From NCBI GenBank assembly GCA_025938035.1, contig JAICQE010000015.1, positions 1 through 39,712 of the forward strand: a DNA stretch of 39,712 bases. Direction: 5' to 3'. Below, one piece after another: positions 15,481 to 24,800 of this stretch. Each line of letters starts with the position of its first letter. Position 1 is the first letter of the stretch. The notes below the pieces were generated by a model. It searched no databases. It saw nothing but the letters and a program-made list of their open reading frames with translations, and had not been told where the DNA came from. The position numbers and the translations under genes were made by a program. The stretch is from Vicinamibacteria bacterium. Lineage in GTDB: Bacteria > Acidobacteriota > Vicinamibacteria > Vicinamibacterales > UBA2999.

Positions 15481-15523
15481 TAAACCCCTGTAATTTGAGG
15501 GTTTACGCGCCTCGGGTTATCAT
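15481..15523 (+). promoter_or_regulatory. palindromic promoter-like element, copy 2 (upstream of ankyrin cluster)
   Basis: TAAACCC (15481-15487) / GGGTTTA (15499-15505) inverted repeat overlapping TTGAGG (-35, 15495-15500), a 17-base spacer, and TATCAT (-10, 15518-15523), followed by TTCTAG. Good spacing for a housekeeping-type promoter driving the ankyrin / DUF1592 / DUF1552 genes, with a palindrome that could be an operator or a hairpin. Confidence 0.55.
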
Positions 15524-15591
15524 TTCTAGCCTTCGGTATCCCTCGGTTGACCCCGTTGACGCCTGACACGGCGCTCGACACGATCTTCTAG

Positions 15592-15674
15592 GTGGTAGTT
15601 CGTGGTTGGTGGTTGGTAGTGGGTAGTTCGATAGTCGTTGCTACGAACTACCAACTATCCAACTATCCAACTAA
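15592..15674. repeat. TAGTTGG/CCAACTA inverted array in a 5' leader
   Basis: The left half consists of GGTAGTT/GGTTGGT units and the right half of AACTACCAACTATCC units, so the transcript can fold back on itself. It lies between the promoter-like element and the start of the ankyrin gene, so it should be in the mRNA leader. Confidence 0.8.
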
Positions 15675-15687
15675 AAGAGGAGCATCG

Positions 15688-17409
15688 ATGCATCGCGTCG
15701 CTCACTTATCAATGGCGTGTCTCCTGGCAACGGCCGTCTTCGTGACGGTCACGCGCGCGAGCGGCGACAGCCCGCTGATCAAAGCAGCGAAGGCCAACGA
15801 CGCCGCCGGCATGCGCACGCTGATCAAGTCGGGCGCGAACGTGAACGCCAGGGCGGGCGACGGTTCCACCGCGCTCCTGTGGGCCGCGAACAACGGCAGC
15901 CTCGAGATCGCGCGTGCGCTGATCGCCGCGAAGGCGATCGTCGATGCCGCCAACGACTTCGGCGTCACGCCGCTCCTTCAGGCGAGCCGCGTCGGCAACG
16001 CCCCGATGGTGGAGCTCCTCCTCCGCTCCGGCGCGAACCCGTCGAAGGCGCATCCGGAAGGTGAAACGCCGCTCCTCGCCGCGTCGCGGGCTGGGAGCCT
16101 GCCGGCCGTGCGCCTGTTGCTCGCGCGCAGCGCGGACGTGAACGCCGCGGAGAAGTTCCAGGGCACCACAGCGCTGATGTATGCCGCGGCGGAAGGCCAT
16201 CTCGATGTCGCCGGCGCGCTGCTCGAAGCCGGCGCCGATCCGAACAAGCAGGGAAAGATCACCGCGCTGACGCAGCGCAAGAACGCCGACCATCCCACCG
16301 GCGGCATGACCGCGCTGATGTTCGCGGCGCGCAACGGCAACGAGCCGATGGTTCGCCTGCTGGCCGGCAAGGGTGCGGACCTCAATCTGAAGAACGGAGA
16401 CGGTGCGTCGGCAACGATGATCGCCATCTGGAACGATCGCTTCGACATGGCCGCCACGCTCGCGGAGCTTGGCGCCGACGTGAACGACGGCTCGCTCTAC
16501 ATGGCCGTCGAGATGCGCGACGCGACCACCGATCAGTTCGCCTTCGACGGCTCACGCCGTCGTCCGGATCATCCGAACACGCACACCGCGCTCAGCCTGA
16601 TGGAACTGCTGCTCCAGAAGGGCGCCGATCCGAACAAGCCGTTTGCCGGGCAGCTCCACTCGACGTCGATGCCCAACTCCGATCGCTTCGACAACACGCC
16701 GTTCTTCCGCGCGGCGATCCAGTCGGACGTCGAGTCGCTGAAGCTGCTGATTAAGTACAAGGCCAATCTCGAGCAGACGCCGCCCGCCGCGCCTCCATCC
16801 GCCGCAAAGAAGGAAGGCGCGGACGATGACGCTGCGGACAACGCGCCCGCGGGGCGTGGCCGTGGCAATCCGAATGCTGGACGCACCGCGGTGATGGTGA
16901 CGATGACCGGCGGACGCGGGCCCGGAATGACCGGCGGCCCCGGATACATTCGCGACGGGGCCGTCCCGTATCGAGAACCTGGCAGCCGCAAGCCGGACGA
17001 CGCGTTCGCGGTGCTGCTGCAGGCCGGCGCGAATCCGAACGCGAAGGGACCGGACGGAGTTCCGCTGCTTCACCAGGTCGCGCGCGCTGGCAACCTCGAC
17101 ATGATCCGCGCGCTGGCCGCGGCGAAGGTCGATTTTCATCAGAAGAACAACGACGGCTTCACCGCGCTCGATGTGGCCGAGGGCAGGCAGCCCGCGGCCG
17201 GTCCCGCGCGCGGTGGCCGTGGCGCACCGCCGGCTGGCGGACGCGGTCGCGGCGGCCGCGGTGCCGCGTCGCAGCAGGACGTCGCCAAGCTGCTGCGCGA
17301 GCTGATGGGACTGCCGCCGGCAGCACCTACTGCACCGACTGCACCCTCTGAACCTACTGAACCCACTGAACCCAAAGCGGGAGCCGCGGAACCCGAGGAA
17401 GCCCAGTAA
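15688..17409 (+). CDS. secreted ankyrin-repeat protein
   Basis: 573 residues. A signal peptide (1-25, ending TRASG) is followed by about nine ankyrin repeats of the form G.TALM.AA..G....V..LL..GAD.N (for example GVTPLLQASRVGNAPMVELL and TTALMYAAAEGHLDVAGALL). Two disordered insertions, rich in Ala/Pro and Gly/Arg, interrupt the series near residues 370-430 and 510-540, and the C-terminus is a run of TAPTAPSEPTEPTEP type. First gene of the ankyrin / DUF1592 / DUF1552 cluster: AGAGGAG lies 5 bases before the ATG and its TAA overlaps the next ATG by one base (TAATG). Probably a periplasmic binding scaffold. Confidence 0.92.
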   Translation: MHRVAHLSMACLLATAVFVTVTRASGDSPLIKAAKANDAAGMRTLIKSGANVNARAGDGSTALLWAANNGSLEIARALIAAKAIVDAANDFGVTPLLQASRVGNAPMVELLLRSGANPSKAHPEGETPLLAASRAGSLPAVRLLLARSADVNAAEKFQGTTALMYAAAEGHLDVAGALLEAGADPNKQGKITALTQRKNADHPTGGMTALMFAARNGNEPMVRLLAGKGADLNLKNGDGASATMIAIWNDRFDMAATLAELGADVNDGSLYMAVEMRDATTDQFAFDGSRRRPDHPNTHTALSLMELLLQKGADPNKPFAGQLHSTSMPNSDRFDNTPFFRAAIQSDVESLKLLIKYKANLEQTPPAAPPSAAKKEGADDDAADNAPAGRGRGNPNAGRTAVMVTMTGGRGPGMTGGPGYIRDGAVPYREPGSRKPDDAFAVLLQAGANPNAKGPDGVPLLHQVARAGNLDMIRALAAAKVDFHQKNNDGFTALDVAEGRQPAAGPARGGRGAPPAGGRGRGGRGAASQQDVAKLLRELMGLPPAAPTAPTAPSEPTEPTEPKAGAAEPEEAQ

Positions 17410-19940
17410 TGAAAAGAGCACTGTTCGCGGGGGCAGCGCTTTTCACCGCAGCCGTCGTTTCCACGACCGCGTACGGTTTGAACCACGAAGGACACGAAAA
17501 ATCGAAGAACACGAAAAAAGATCTTTCCTTCGTGATCTTCGATCCTTCGCGCTCTTCGTGGTTAAACCTCCAGTCCGGTACGGTCGCGTCGAAGCAGCCA
17601 ACGACGCAATCAGCCGGTCCGGCGCAGTCAGTGGCAGATTTCCAACCCATGCTTGCGAAGTACTGCTTTGCCTGCCATAACACCAGGAATCCCCTGCCTG
17701 CCGGACTGCCGCTCGCGCTCGACACCGCGAACTTCGCCGATCCAGGCGCTGACGCGCTGACCTGGGAGCGTGTCGTGAAGAAGCTTGGCGTCGGGGCGAT
17801 GCCGCCGCAGGGCGTCCCTCATCCCGGCCAGGCGGAGCTCGCGAAGTTCCGCGCCGCGCTCATCGCCAGCCTCGACGCCGCGGCGGCGAAAAAGAATGCG
17901 CCCGGTAAGTTCGTCCTCCATCGCCTCAATCGTCTCGAGTACGCGAACGCGGTGCGCGACATGCTCGGCGTCACCGTTGACGTCGCCGATCTGCTGCCGA
18001 GCGACAGCGGCGACTTCGGCTTCGACAACATCGCCAGCGCGCTGCCGACTTCCCCGCTGCTGCTCGATCGTTATCTCACCGCCGGCCTGCGCATCGCCGA
18101 AGTGGCGGTGGGCAACGACGCCGCCGAGCCGAGCGCAGTGACGTTCACCGTCAGCACCACGACGACGCAGACGAAGCACGTGGACGGCCTGCCGTTCGGC
18201 ACGCGCGGCGGACTGGTGGCTCAGCACAACTTCCCCGCCGACGGCGAGTACGTCTTCTCCGGCCGCCTGCTCAAGACCGTCGCCGAAGGTCTCGTTGGTG
18301 TCGAGGGCCACGAAACGCCGCACAACTTCATCGTCACCATCGACGGCAAGCAGGTGTTCTCCGCGCCGATTGGCGGCAAGGAGGATCACGACGCCGCCAA
18401 GGGCAACACGCCCGTCGCGCGCGAGGTGTTCGACAAGCGGATGGCCTCGCCGCGCATCAAGGTGACGGCCGGGCTCCACGACGTCGGCTTCACGTTCGTC
18501 GAGCGGCCCGGGCAGGAGCAGAACGTCTGGCAGCCGACGCTGCGCGACAGCCAGGAGGCGCACAACCCCTCCGGCCTGCCGCGGCTGCGCAACGGGATCA
18601 TCGAGGGGCCGTTCAACCCCACCGGCATGGCCGACATGGCGTCGCGCAAGAAGTTGTTCGTCTGCACGGTGCAGACCGAGGCATGCGCTAATCAGATTCT
18701 TTCAACCGTTGCGAAGCGTGCGTTCCGTCGTCCGGTCACCAAGGTCGACATGGACGCGCCGATGGCGCTCTACCGTCAGGAGCGTGCCGCCGGCGGCAAG
18801 TTTGACGACGGGATTCGGACGGCGCTGGCCAGGATCCTCACCAGTCCCGCGTTCCTGTTCCGGTCCGAGCAGAGTCCTGCCTCGCTTCCTGTTGGCGCGG
18901 CGCATCGCATCAGCGAGCTGGAGCTGGCGAGCCGGCTGTCGTTCTTTCTCTGGAGCAGCATCCCGGACGATGAGCTGCTCAATCTGGCGATTGCCGGGAA
19001 GCTCCGTTTGCCCGGCGTGCTCGACCGGCAGGTGCGGCGGATGGTGGCCGACGAGCGTGCCGACGCGTTCATGAACGCGTTCACCGGCCAGTGGCTGCAG
19101 CTGCGCAATCTGGACAAGATGACGCCGGACATCCTGATGTTCCCGGACTTCGACGACAACGTCCGTCAGGCGTTCCGCAAGGAAACCGAGCTCTTCTTCC
19201 AGAGCATCGTCCGCGAGAACCGCTCCGCGTTCAGCCTGCTCGACGCCGACTACACGTTCGTCAACGAGCGGCTGGCGCGGCACTACGGGATTCCCGGCGT
19301 CTACGGCTCGCACTTCCGCCGCGTCACCGTGACCGATCCGAACCGGCGCGGGCTGCTTGGCCAGTCGAGCATCCTGTCGATGACGTCGGTGGCGAACCGC
19401 ACGTCGCCCGTGCTGCGCGGGAAATACATCATCTCGAACCTGCTCAACGTGCCGCCGCTGCCGCCGCCTGCTGTCGTGCCGGACCTGGCTGAGAGCGCGC
19501 ACAAGGATCGGCCGTCCACGGTGCGCGAGCAGCTCGAGCGGCATCGCGCCAATCCCACGTGCGCGACGTGCCATCGCAACATCGACCCCGTCGGCTTTGC
19601 GCTCGAGAACTTCGACGCCGTCGGGCAGTGGCAGGTGAAGACGCGCGAGGGGCTGGCGATCGATTCCGCCGGGATGCTGGCGGACGGGACGAAGATTGAC
19701 GGCCCGGTGGCGCTGCGGAACGCCATGAAGGCCCGGCCCGACGTGTTCGTGGGGACCATCACCGAAAAGCTGCTGATTTACGCGCTCGGCCGGGGCCTCG
19801 AGCCGGTAGACATGCCCGTCGTCCGGGGCATCGTCCGCAGCTCGGCCGCACGGAATTACGCCATGCAGTCGATTTTGCTCGGAATTGTGCAGAGCACCCC
19901 GTTCCAGATGCGGACCAAATTGGGCAATACTGGCGCGTAA
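17409..19940 (+). CDS. DUF1592-family c-type cytochrome-like protein
   Basis: 843 residues. A signal peptide (1-23) is followed by about 30 residues encoded by an inserted palindromic repeat, then a cytochrome c-like site YCFACH (86-90), a DUF1587 domain (about 168-232; HRLNRLEYANAVRDMLG), a beta-sandwich region (236-365), DUF1595 (418-480), DUF1592 (498-625), DUF1588 (643-745; RGLLGQSSILSMTS and a second haem-type site CATCH at 718-722) and DUF1585 (757-830). Such Planctomycete-type proteins are thought to be periplasmic, possibly in breakdown of complex polymers or in electron transfer; the substrate is unknown. Overlaps the ankyrin gene by one base and precedes the DUF1552 gene, its normal partner. 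Confidence 0.95.
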   Translation: MKRALFAGAALFTAAVVSTTAYGLNHEGHEKSKNTKKDLSFVIFDPSRSSWLNLQSGTVASKQPTTQSAGPAQSVADFQPMLAKYCFACHNTRNPLPAGLPLALDTANFADPGADALTWERVVKKLGVGAMPPQGVPHPGQAELAKFRAALIASLDAAAAKKNAPGKFVLHRLNRLEYANAVRDMLGVTVDVADLLPSDSGDFGFDNIASALPTSPLLLDRYLTAGLRIAEVAVGNDAAEPSAVTFTVSTTTTQTKHVDGLPFGTRGGLVAQHNFPADGEYVFSGRLLKTVAEGLVGVEGHETPHNFIVTIDGKQVFSAPIGGKEDHDAAKGNTPVAREVFDKRMASPRIKVTAGLHDVGFTFVERPGQEQNVWQPTLRDSQEAHNPSGLPRLRNGIIEGPFNPTGMADMASRKKLFVCTVQTEACANQILSTVAKRAFRRPVTKVDMDAPMALYRQERAAGGKFDDGIRTALARILTSPAFLFRSEQSPASLPVGAAHRISELELASRLSFFLWSSIPDDELLNLAIAGKLRLPGVLDRQVRRMVADERADAFMNAFTGQWLQLRNLDKMTPDILMFPDFDDNVRQAFRKETELFFQSIVRENRSAFSLLDADYTFVNERLARHYGIPGVYGSHFRRVTVTDPNRRGLLGQSSILSMTSVANRTSPVLRGKYIISNLLNVPPLPPPAVVPDLAESAHKDRPSTVREQLERHRANPTCATCHRNIDPVGFALENFDAVGQWQVKTREGLAIDSAGMLADGTKIDGPVALRNAMKARPDVFVGTITEKLLIYALGRGLEPVDMPVVRGIVRSSAARNYAMQSILLGIVQSTPFQMRTKLGNTGA
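17476..17566. repeat. 91-bp interspersed palindrome inside the DUF1592 gene
   Basis: Outer arms gtttgaaccacgaag and cttcgtggttaaac are almost perfectly complementary. The inner arms (cacgaa / ttcgtg units) also pair, around a central AGATCT. The insert keeps the reading frame open and encodes a lysine- and histidine-rich stretch starting LNHEGHEKSKNTKKD, which looks nothing like the rest of the protein. Same family as 3738-3804. Confidence 0.85.
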
Positions 19941-20003
19941 CGCGATCGTGGCGCGGGCCTTGTCAGGCCCGCGTGACTAGGCGCACTCTATATATCTGTG
20001 GAG

Positions 20004-20074
20004 TCCGGCTTCAGCCGGATAGCTGTAGTGTCCGCCTTTAGGCGGACCTCGCGGGGAGTCCGGCTTTAGCCGGA
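20004..20074. repeat. cluster of three GC-rich hairpins
   Basis: tccggcttcagccgga (20004-20019), gtccgcctttaggcggac (20030-20047) and tccggctttagccgga (20059-20074). They fill the space between the DUF1592 and DUF1552 genes, and the last ends just before the GGAG of the DUF1552 gene. A fourth, different hairpin (gcgggcct-tgtc-aggcccgc, 19953-19972) follows the DUF1592 stop. Confidence 0.85.
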
Positions 20075-20087
20075 TTGGAGCTATCGA

Positions 20088-21413
20088 ATGATCGTCACGA
20101 AACAGCACCTCCCTCGGCGCACCTTCCTGCGCGGCGCGTTCGGCACCCTCATCGCGATGCCGTTCATGGACGCCATGATTCCCGCGCTCGCGGCGCAGGC
20201 GTCGCGGCCGTTCCGCTTCGGCGCGATCTACATCCCGAACGGGATCTTCCCGCAGCAGTGGCATCCCGACGCGGCCGGCAGCAGCTTCGACTTCAAGCCG
20301 ATCATGCAGCCGCTCGAGCCGTTCCGCAGCCATCTGGTGACGATCAGCGGGATGAAGGCGCCCGACGGCAACCCCGAGATGGGCGGCGTGCACATGGGCG
20401 CCAGCGCGGCGTGGCTGAACGGCACCGGTCCCGACAGCGGCCAGGCGAACTACTTCGTCGTCCGCTCGCGCAAGAGCATCGATCAGTTCATTGCCGACAA
20501 GATTGCCGGCGACACGCCGCTGCAGTCGCTGCAGGTCGGGACCGAGGACATGGGGACGTCCGCCGGCGCGTGCGACGGCTATCCCTGCGTCTTCTTCAAC
20601 TCCATCTCGTGGCGCGACGACACCAGCCCGCTGCCCGTGGCCGTCAACCCGCGCGTGACGTTCGAGCGGATGTTCGGCGAGGCCGGATCCACCGGACGTC
20701 GGCTGGCGCAGATGCGGCGCAAGCAGAGCCTGCTCGACTCCGTGGTCGAGGAAGCGAAGCGGATGCGCAGCTCGCTCGGCTCCGCCGACGGCGCCATCCT
20801 CGACGAGTATCTGACGAACATCCGCGACGTCGAGCAGATGCTCGATCGCATGGACGCGCGCGCGGCGGCCGTGCCCGAGGGCGCCGTTGCGCCGCTCGGC
20901 CTGCCCGACAACATCGACGATCACCTGACCGTGACCTACGACCTGATGCTGCTGGCCTTCCAGGCGGACCTCTCGCGTGTGTTCACGTTCATGGTCGGCC
21001 ACGAGGGCTCCGGCAGAAGCTACGCGCACATCGGGCTGCCCGAGCCGCACCATCCGATCTCGCACCACGGCGACACGCCGGAGGGCATCGCCAAGTACGC
21101 GAAGCTGACGACGTATCACGTGGCGAAGCTGTCGGAGTTCATCGGCAAGCTGCAGGAGACGAAGGACGGCGACGCGTCGCTGCTCGACCGGTCGGTGATC
21201 TACTTCGGCAGCGGGATGGGCAACGGCAACGCGCACGATCGCAACAACCCGCCCGTGCTGCTGATGGGCGGCGCGAACGGGAAGCTGAAGGGCAACCGGC
21301 ACCTGAAGATGGAAAACAAGGAGCCGACCGCCAACCTGCTGCTGGCCCTTGGCGATCTGGCCGGCGCGGAAGTCCCGTCGATCGGCAAGAGCACGGGCCG
21401 CCTTAGTTTGTAG
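20088..21413 (+). CDS. DUF1552 family protein with Tat signal
   Basis: 441 residues. The N-terminus PRRTFLRGAFGTLIAMPFMD is a twin-arginine export signal, meaning the protein is folded before export, often with a cofactor. The body carries DUF1552 features: FRFGAIYIPNGIFP, FRSHLVTISGMKAPDGN, a GGVHMGASAAWLNGT block, and a C-terminal YFGSGMGNGNAHDRNNPPVL resembling alkaline-phosphatase/sulfatase-like metal sites. Function unknown; the gene usually sits beside DUF1592 genes, as here. GGAG lies 7 bases before the ATG. The 147-base gap from the DUF1592 gene holds repeats only, so one operon is likely. Confidence 0.93.
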   Translation: MIVTKQHLPRRTFLRGAFGTLIAMPFMDAMIPALAAQASRPFRFGAIYIPNGIFPQQWHPDAAGSSFDFKPIMQPLEPFRSHLVTISGMKAPDGNPEMGGVHMGASAAWLNGTGPDSGQANYFVVRSRKSIDQFIADKIAGDTPLQSLQVGTEDMGTSAGACDGYPCVFFNSISWRDDTSPLPVAVNPRVTFERMFGEAGSTGRRLAQMRRKQSLLDSVVEEAKRMRSSLGSADGAILDEYLTNIRDVEQMLDRMDARAAAVPEGAVAPLGLPDNIDDHLTVTYDLMLLAFQADLSRVFTFMVGHEGSGRSYAHIGLPEPHHPISHHGDTPEGIAKYAKLTTYHVAKLSEFIGKLQETKDGDASLLDRSVIYFGSGMGNGNAHDRNNPPVLLMGGANGKLKGNRHLKMENKEPTANLLLALGDLAGAEVPSIGKSTGRLSL

Positions 21414-21481
21414 TTGGTGGTTGGTAGCTCGTAGTGTCCGCCTTCAGGCGGACGCCGATGTGGAGTCCGGCTTCAGCCGGA
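21406..21481. repeat. TAGTTGG array followed by two GC-rich hairpins
   Basis: A short array (gtagttggtggttggtagctcgtag) directly after the DUF1552 stop, then gtccgccttcaggcggac (21436-21453) and tccggcttcagccgga (21466-21481). These match the hairpins at 20004-20074, so the DUF1552 gene is flanked on both sides by the same hairpin family. Confidence 0.85.
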
Positions 21482-21497
21482 TAACCGATTCCCCGGA

Positions 21498-21529
21498 GGG
21501 CACCGCTTCAGCGGTGCCCTTTTCTTTTT
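21498..21529 (+). terminator. rho-independent terminator of the ankyrin/DUF1592/DUF1552 cluster
   Basis: Stem gggcaccgc / gcggtgccc with a TTCA loop (21498-21519), followed by TTTTCTTTTT. A classic terminator. It ends right before the ATG of the next small gene, so that gene's promoter would have to overlap it. Confidence 0.9.
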
Positions 21530-21530
21530 G

Positions 21531-21836
21531 ATGCGCGTATCGGTGCGATTCGCGATCCTCGCCATCGTGGCGCTCCTCTTCACCCGTTCTCTGTACGCGC
21601 AGACGCCGACTCCTTCACGTGGGTCGGGGAGCGTCGTGCGCCGTCTGGCCCGCTCGATGCCGTGGATCGGCGCGGCCGTCGCGCTGCTCACGGTCGGGGC
21701 GGCAATTCGGCGCAAGGGCCTGTTCGGCGGCACGCTCGATACCGCACTTGATGCCACGCCGTGGGTGGGTGCAGTGAAGAACACGGTTGAGGCGATACGC
21801 GGCCGCGATTTCATCAAAGACAAAACCATCGCTTAG
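21531..21836 (+). CDS. small membrane protein, unknown function
   Basis: 101 residues. The N-terminal signal/anchor (about 6-24, ending LYAQ) is followed by a second hydrophobic segment (PWIGAAVALLTVGAAI), a basic IRRKGLFGGTLDTALDATPW and VKNTVEAIRGRDFI. It looks like a real conserved small protein but is of unknown role. The ATG lies directly after a terminator T-run with no visible Shine-Dalgarno, so either the start is wrong or translation is leaderless or unusual. Its TAG overlaps the stop of the convergent helicase gene (TTAG). Confidence 0.6.
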   Translation: MRVSVRFAILAIVALLFTRSLYAQTPTPSRGSGSVVRRLARSMPWIGAAVALLTVGAAIRRKGLFGGTLDTALDATPWVGAVKNTVEAIRGRDFIKDKTIA

Positions 21837-24800
21837 ACATTCGTGATGGTGATGTCGGGACGGTTCCCGGATTCCAGCCGAGCGCCCTCCACGAACCGGC
21901 ACAAGGAGTTGACCAGCCGCATCTGCTCCACGCTGCGGCATTTGATGTTCAACAGGCGCGGACTCGCCACGAGGACGGCCAACGCACGGGCCCGTGAGAC
22001 GGCGACATTGAGCCGGTTTCTGCTGAACAGGAATTCCAGCCCACGAGGAATGTCGTCGCCGCTGGACGAGGCCATCGAGAAGAAGACGACAGGCGCCTCC
22101 CGCCCCTGGAACTTATCCACGGTCCCGGCGTCGACACCCTGCGGCAGTCTTTCGCGGAGCCGATGGACCTGCATGTTGTACGGCGCCACGACCAGAATGT
22201 CCGCTGGCGTCAACGGCCGCGTCCCACCCTGCACGTCCGTGAATGTCCCGCCGGCCAGGAGAATCTCTGCCTCGCGCCGAATCGCCTCCACCTCCTCGTG
22301 CGACCACTGCCCGTTGCCATCATGTTCGATTGGAAGGAACCGGATGCCGGAGCCCGAAAGCCCCACCGAGTCGATACGTTGGCGCTCGCACCCTTCTGCG
22401 CTCTGTAGTCTCCCGTCGTAGGCGAGCTCCGAGATAAACCGGCAGACGTCGGGGTGCATCCTGAACGTGCGCCTCTGGAAAATCCCCTTATCGGGGCGGA
22501 CGGTGGCCTGGTCCAGCAGGAGGTGCTCGAGCGCGGAACGACCGGCCTCGATGGGATGAATCCCCTGCTGAATCTGCGGCAATTGCTGCGGATCGCCGAG
22601 AAGCACGAGGTTCGTTGCCGACATCGCCATGGCGACGGTATCAGCCAGCGAGAGCTGACCGGCTTCGTCGACGAACAGATAGTCGATCCATCCCTCCATC
22701 CCGGGCCGCGCGAACAGCCACGACGTCCCGGCGATCAACGGCGCATCAGACGATTCACAGTCGTCGTTGTCCATCGTGTTGCCGATGAAGTCTCCTTCGA
22801 ACTGATCGTCCTCATCGCCACACTTTTTCAAGCCCGAGAACTGGAATCCGATGTCGCGCGCAACGCTCTCGACTTCGCGGAGCAGGTTGTTGATCGCCTT
22901 GTGACTGAGCGCCGCCACGCCTACCCGTTTACCCGACTGCAGAAGCGACAGGATCAGACGCGCACCGGTCCAAGTCTTTCCCGATCCCGGTGGCCCCTGG
23001 ATGAACAGATAACTCTCATCCAGCTTCTCAAGCAGATCCACCTGCTCCGTGAGTTCCGTCGCCTGGACCAGTGCACCAGCAGGCCGGCGGCGGAATCGCG
23101 GGAGCTCGCGGCCCAGGAGTGCACGCGCAGCCCGGTAGCGCGCGGCGTCGCCATTGCCGATCGCATCGGCCAACCGGCCCAGCGCCTGGCGCTGCACCTG
23201 ATCGGGAAGGGGCTTTCCCTTGACCACCGCGAGGGGAAGCGGCGTACTGGTCAACTTCGGGCCACGTCTCAGATACAGCCGCCGCCGGTCGCCGTCGATG
23301 CGAACCGCGGCACCCGCGGACTCACGACGAAAAGGATCCTCGAGTTGATCGGAGGACGACCCGAGCTTGTATTCCTGCGGCGGAAAGTCGAGGGGATAGA
23401 CCAGCGATCTCTTGTCGATTGCTGATTCCTCGTCCTTTGCAGGTGTCAGAGACGCGATGGCTTCCGTGTCGTCGATGAGATCGTCGAGCGATTTCTTGTG
23501 CCGCTCGAAATACGCCCACCACTCCGGCTTCGCTTCGCGGCGATGGTAGTTCAACAGATCGGCGAGAAGCAGGGCGTCGGGTGTCCCGAGAGCCCTCATG
23601 CGCTCGACGCGGGCCTCGGTCTCCGCATCCATCGCCTCGCGCTTCTCCGAAACAGCTCCCTCGCTTACGGCCTTCCACGGCACGGTCTGGCTGAACTTCT
23701 CCTCCGCCTCGGCCTTTCGTTCCAGCAGCCAGTCACGCAGCCTTACCGTCGAGGAGCAGTCTTCGCGGTTGTAGTCGGCGATGGCGTCGAGAATCGTGTC
23801 GTCACCGGTACGCCTCCATCGCTCGAACTCCAGTATCGAATCGGCGCCAGTTGTGACGGCACCGTTGCCTCCCTCGTCCATGAAGAACGACCGAACGGAC
23901 TTGATGGAGTAGCTCGCGTGCGAGACTCGCATCGACTGCCGAACCACCTGATAGAGGTCGACGAACACTTCACGCCGGAGCAGGTCGTCGAGCTCGTCCT
24001 CACGCGTCGCGTGCTCGCTCATCAGCCGCTTCAGCGTGGTCGGCTCGTACGCCGCATAGTGGTAGACGTGTAGATCCGGCCAACGCTTCAGGCGATCACT
24101 CACAAGATCGATGAACCGCTCGAAGGCACGCTTCTCCTGCGCGCGGTCCAGCGCCCGGAATGCCTCGAAGATCGTCCTGCCGCCGTCGACGGTCATGACG
24201 CCGAACAAATACTCGAGACCTCTCCCCGGCTCGAAATAGGGGTCGCCCTCCATGTCGAAGAAGATGTCGCCCTCGGACGGCTCCGGCAGAAGCCGAAACC
24301 CAGTGCGCTCGTCCAGGGATAGCAGTTCGTATCGATGCCTGCCGGTGTTCCGGAACTCCGTCTGGAGAGCCGCCTGCTGTTGAAGTCGCTTGAGCGTGAC
24401 GTCGCCGATTCCAATCTTCTGAGCCGGGTCGATCGTCGCAAGATCTCCAACGGTGCCGAACCCAGCCTCATTCAGGCGCTCCACCTGGTCGCGACGGATG
24501 TTGGCAACCAGGCTGAGATGATCGTCCTCGTTCCACCTCGTCGAACACCGGCGCTCGTACTCGCAAAGGCCGCAATGCGCCACCGGGTATGGATAACTCG
24601 CCACACCCTTGCCGACAGCCGACATGAATCCGGTTCGAACCGCTCTGTAATAGGCATCGAAGTCCCGGTACCGCAGGCGCTGATGTTGGTTCGTACCGAG
24701 GACGACCACCATCGCGCCGGGCTCCACACCTTGGATGCGGGCGATCTGCTCGGTGTAAAAGCACAACTGCAGCACGAAGTACGGCTTCGTCCGGCGCGCC

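Noticed and set aside
15592..15674. Possible CRISPR array
   Set aside because: Units are 6-9 bases and degenerate with no unique spacers, and no cas genes are present; the Cas4-like domain at 25 kb is part of a helicase fusion.
17628..18563. 311-codon minus-strand frame inside the DUF1592 gene
   Set aside because: Shadow of the real gene; no start signal or domain.
20075..21406. 443-codon frame overlapping the DUF1552 gene
   Set aside because: Composition is Arg/Ala/His-biased; the alternative frame has the Tat signal and DUF1552 motifs.
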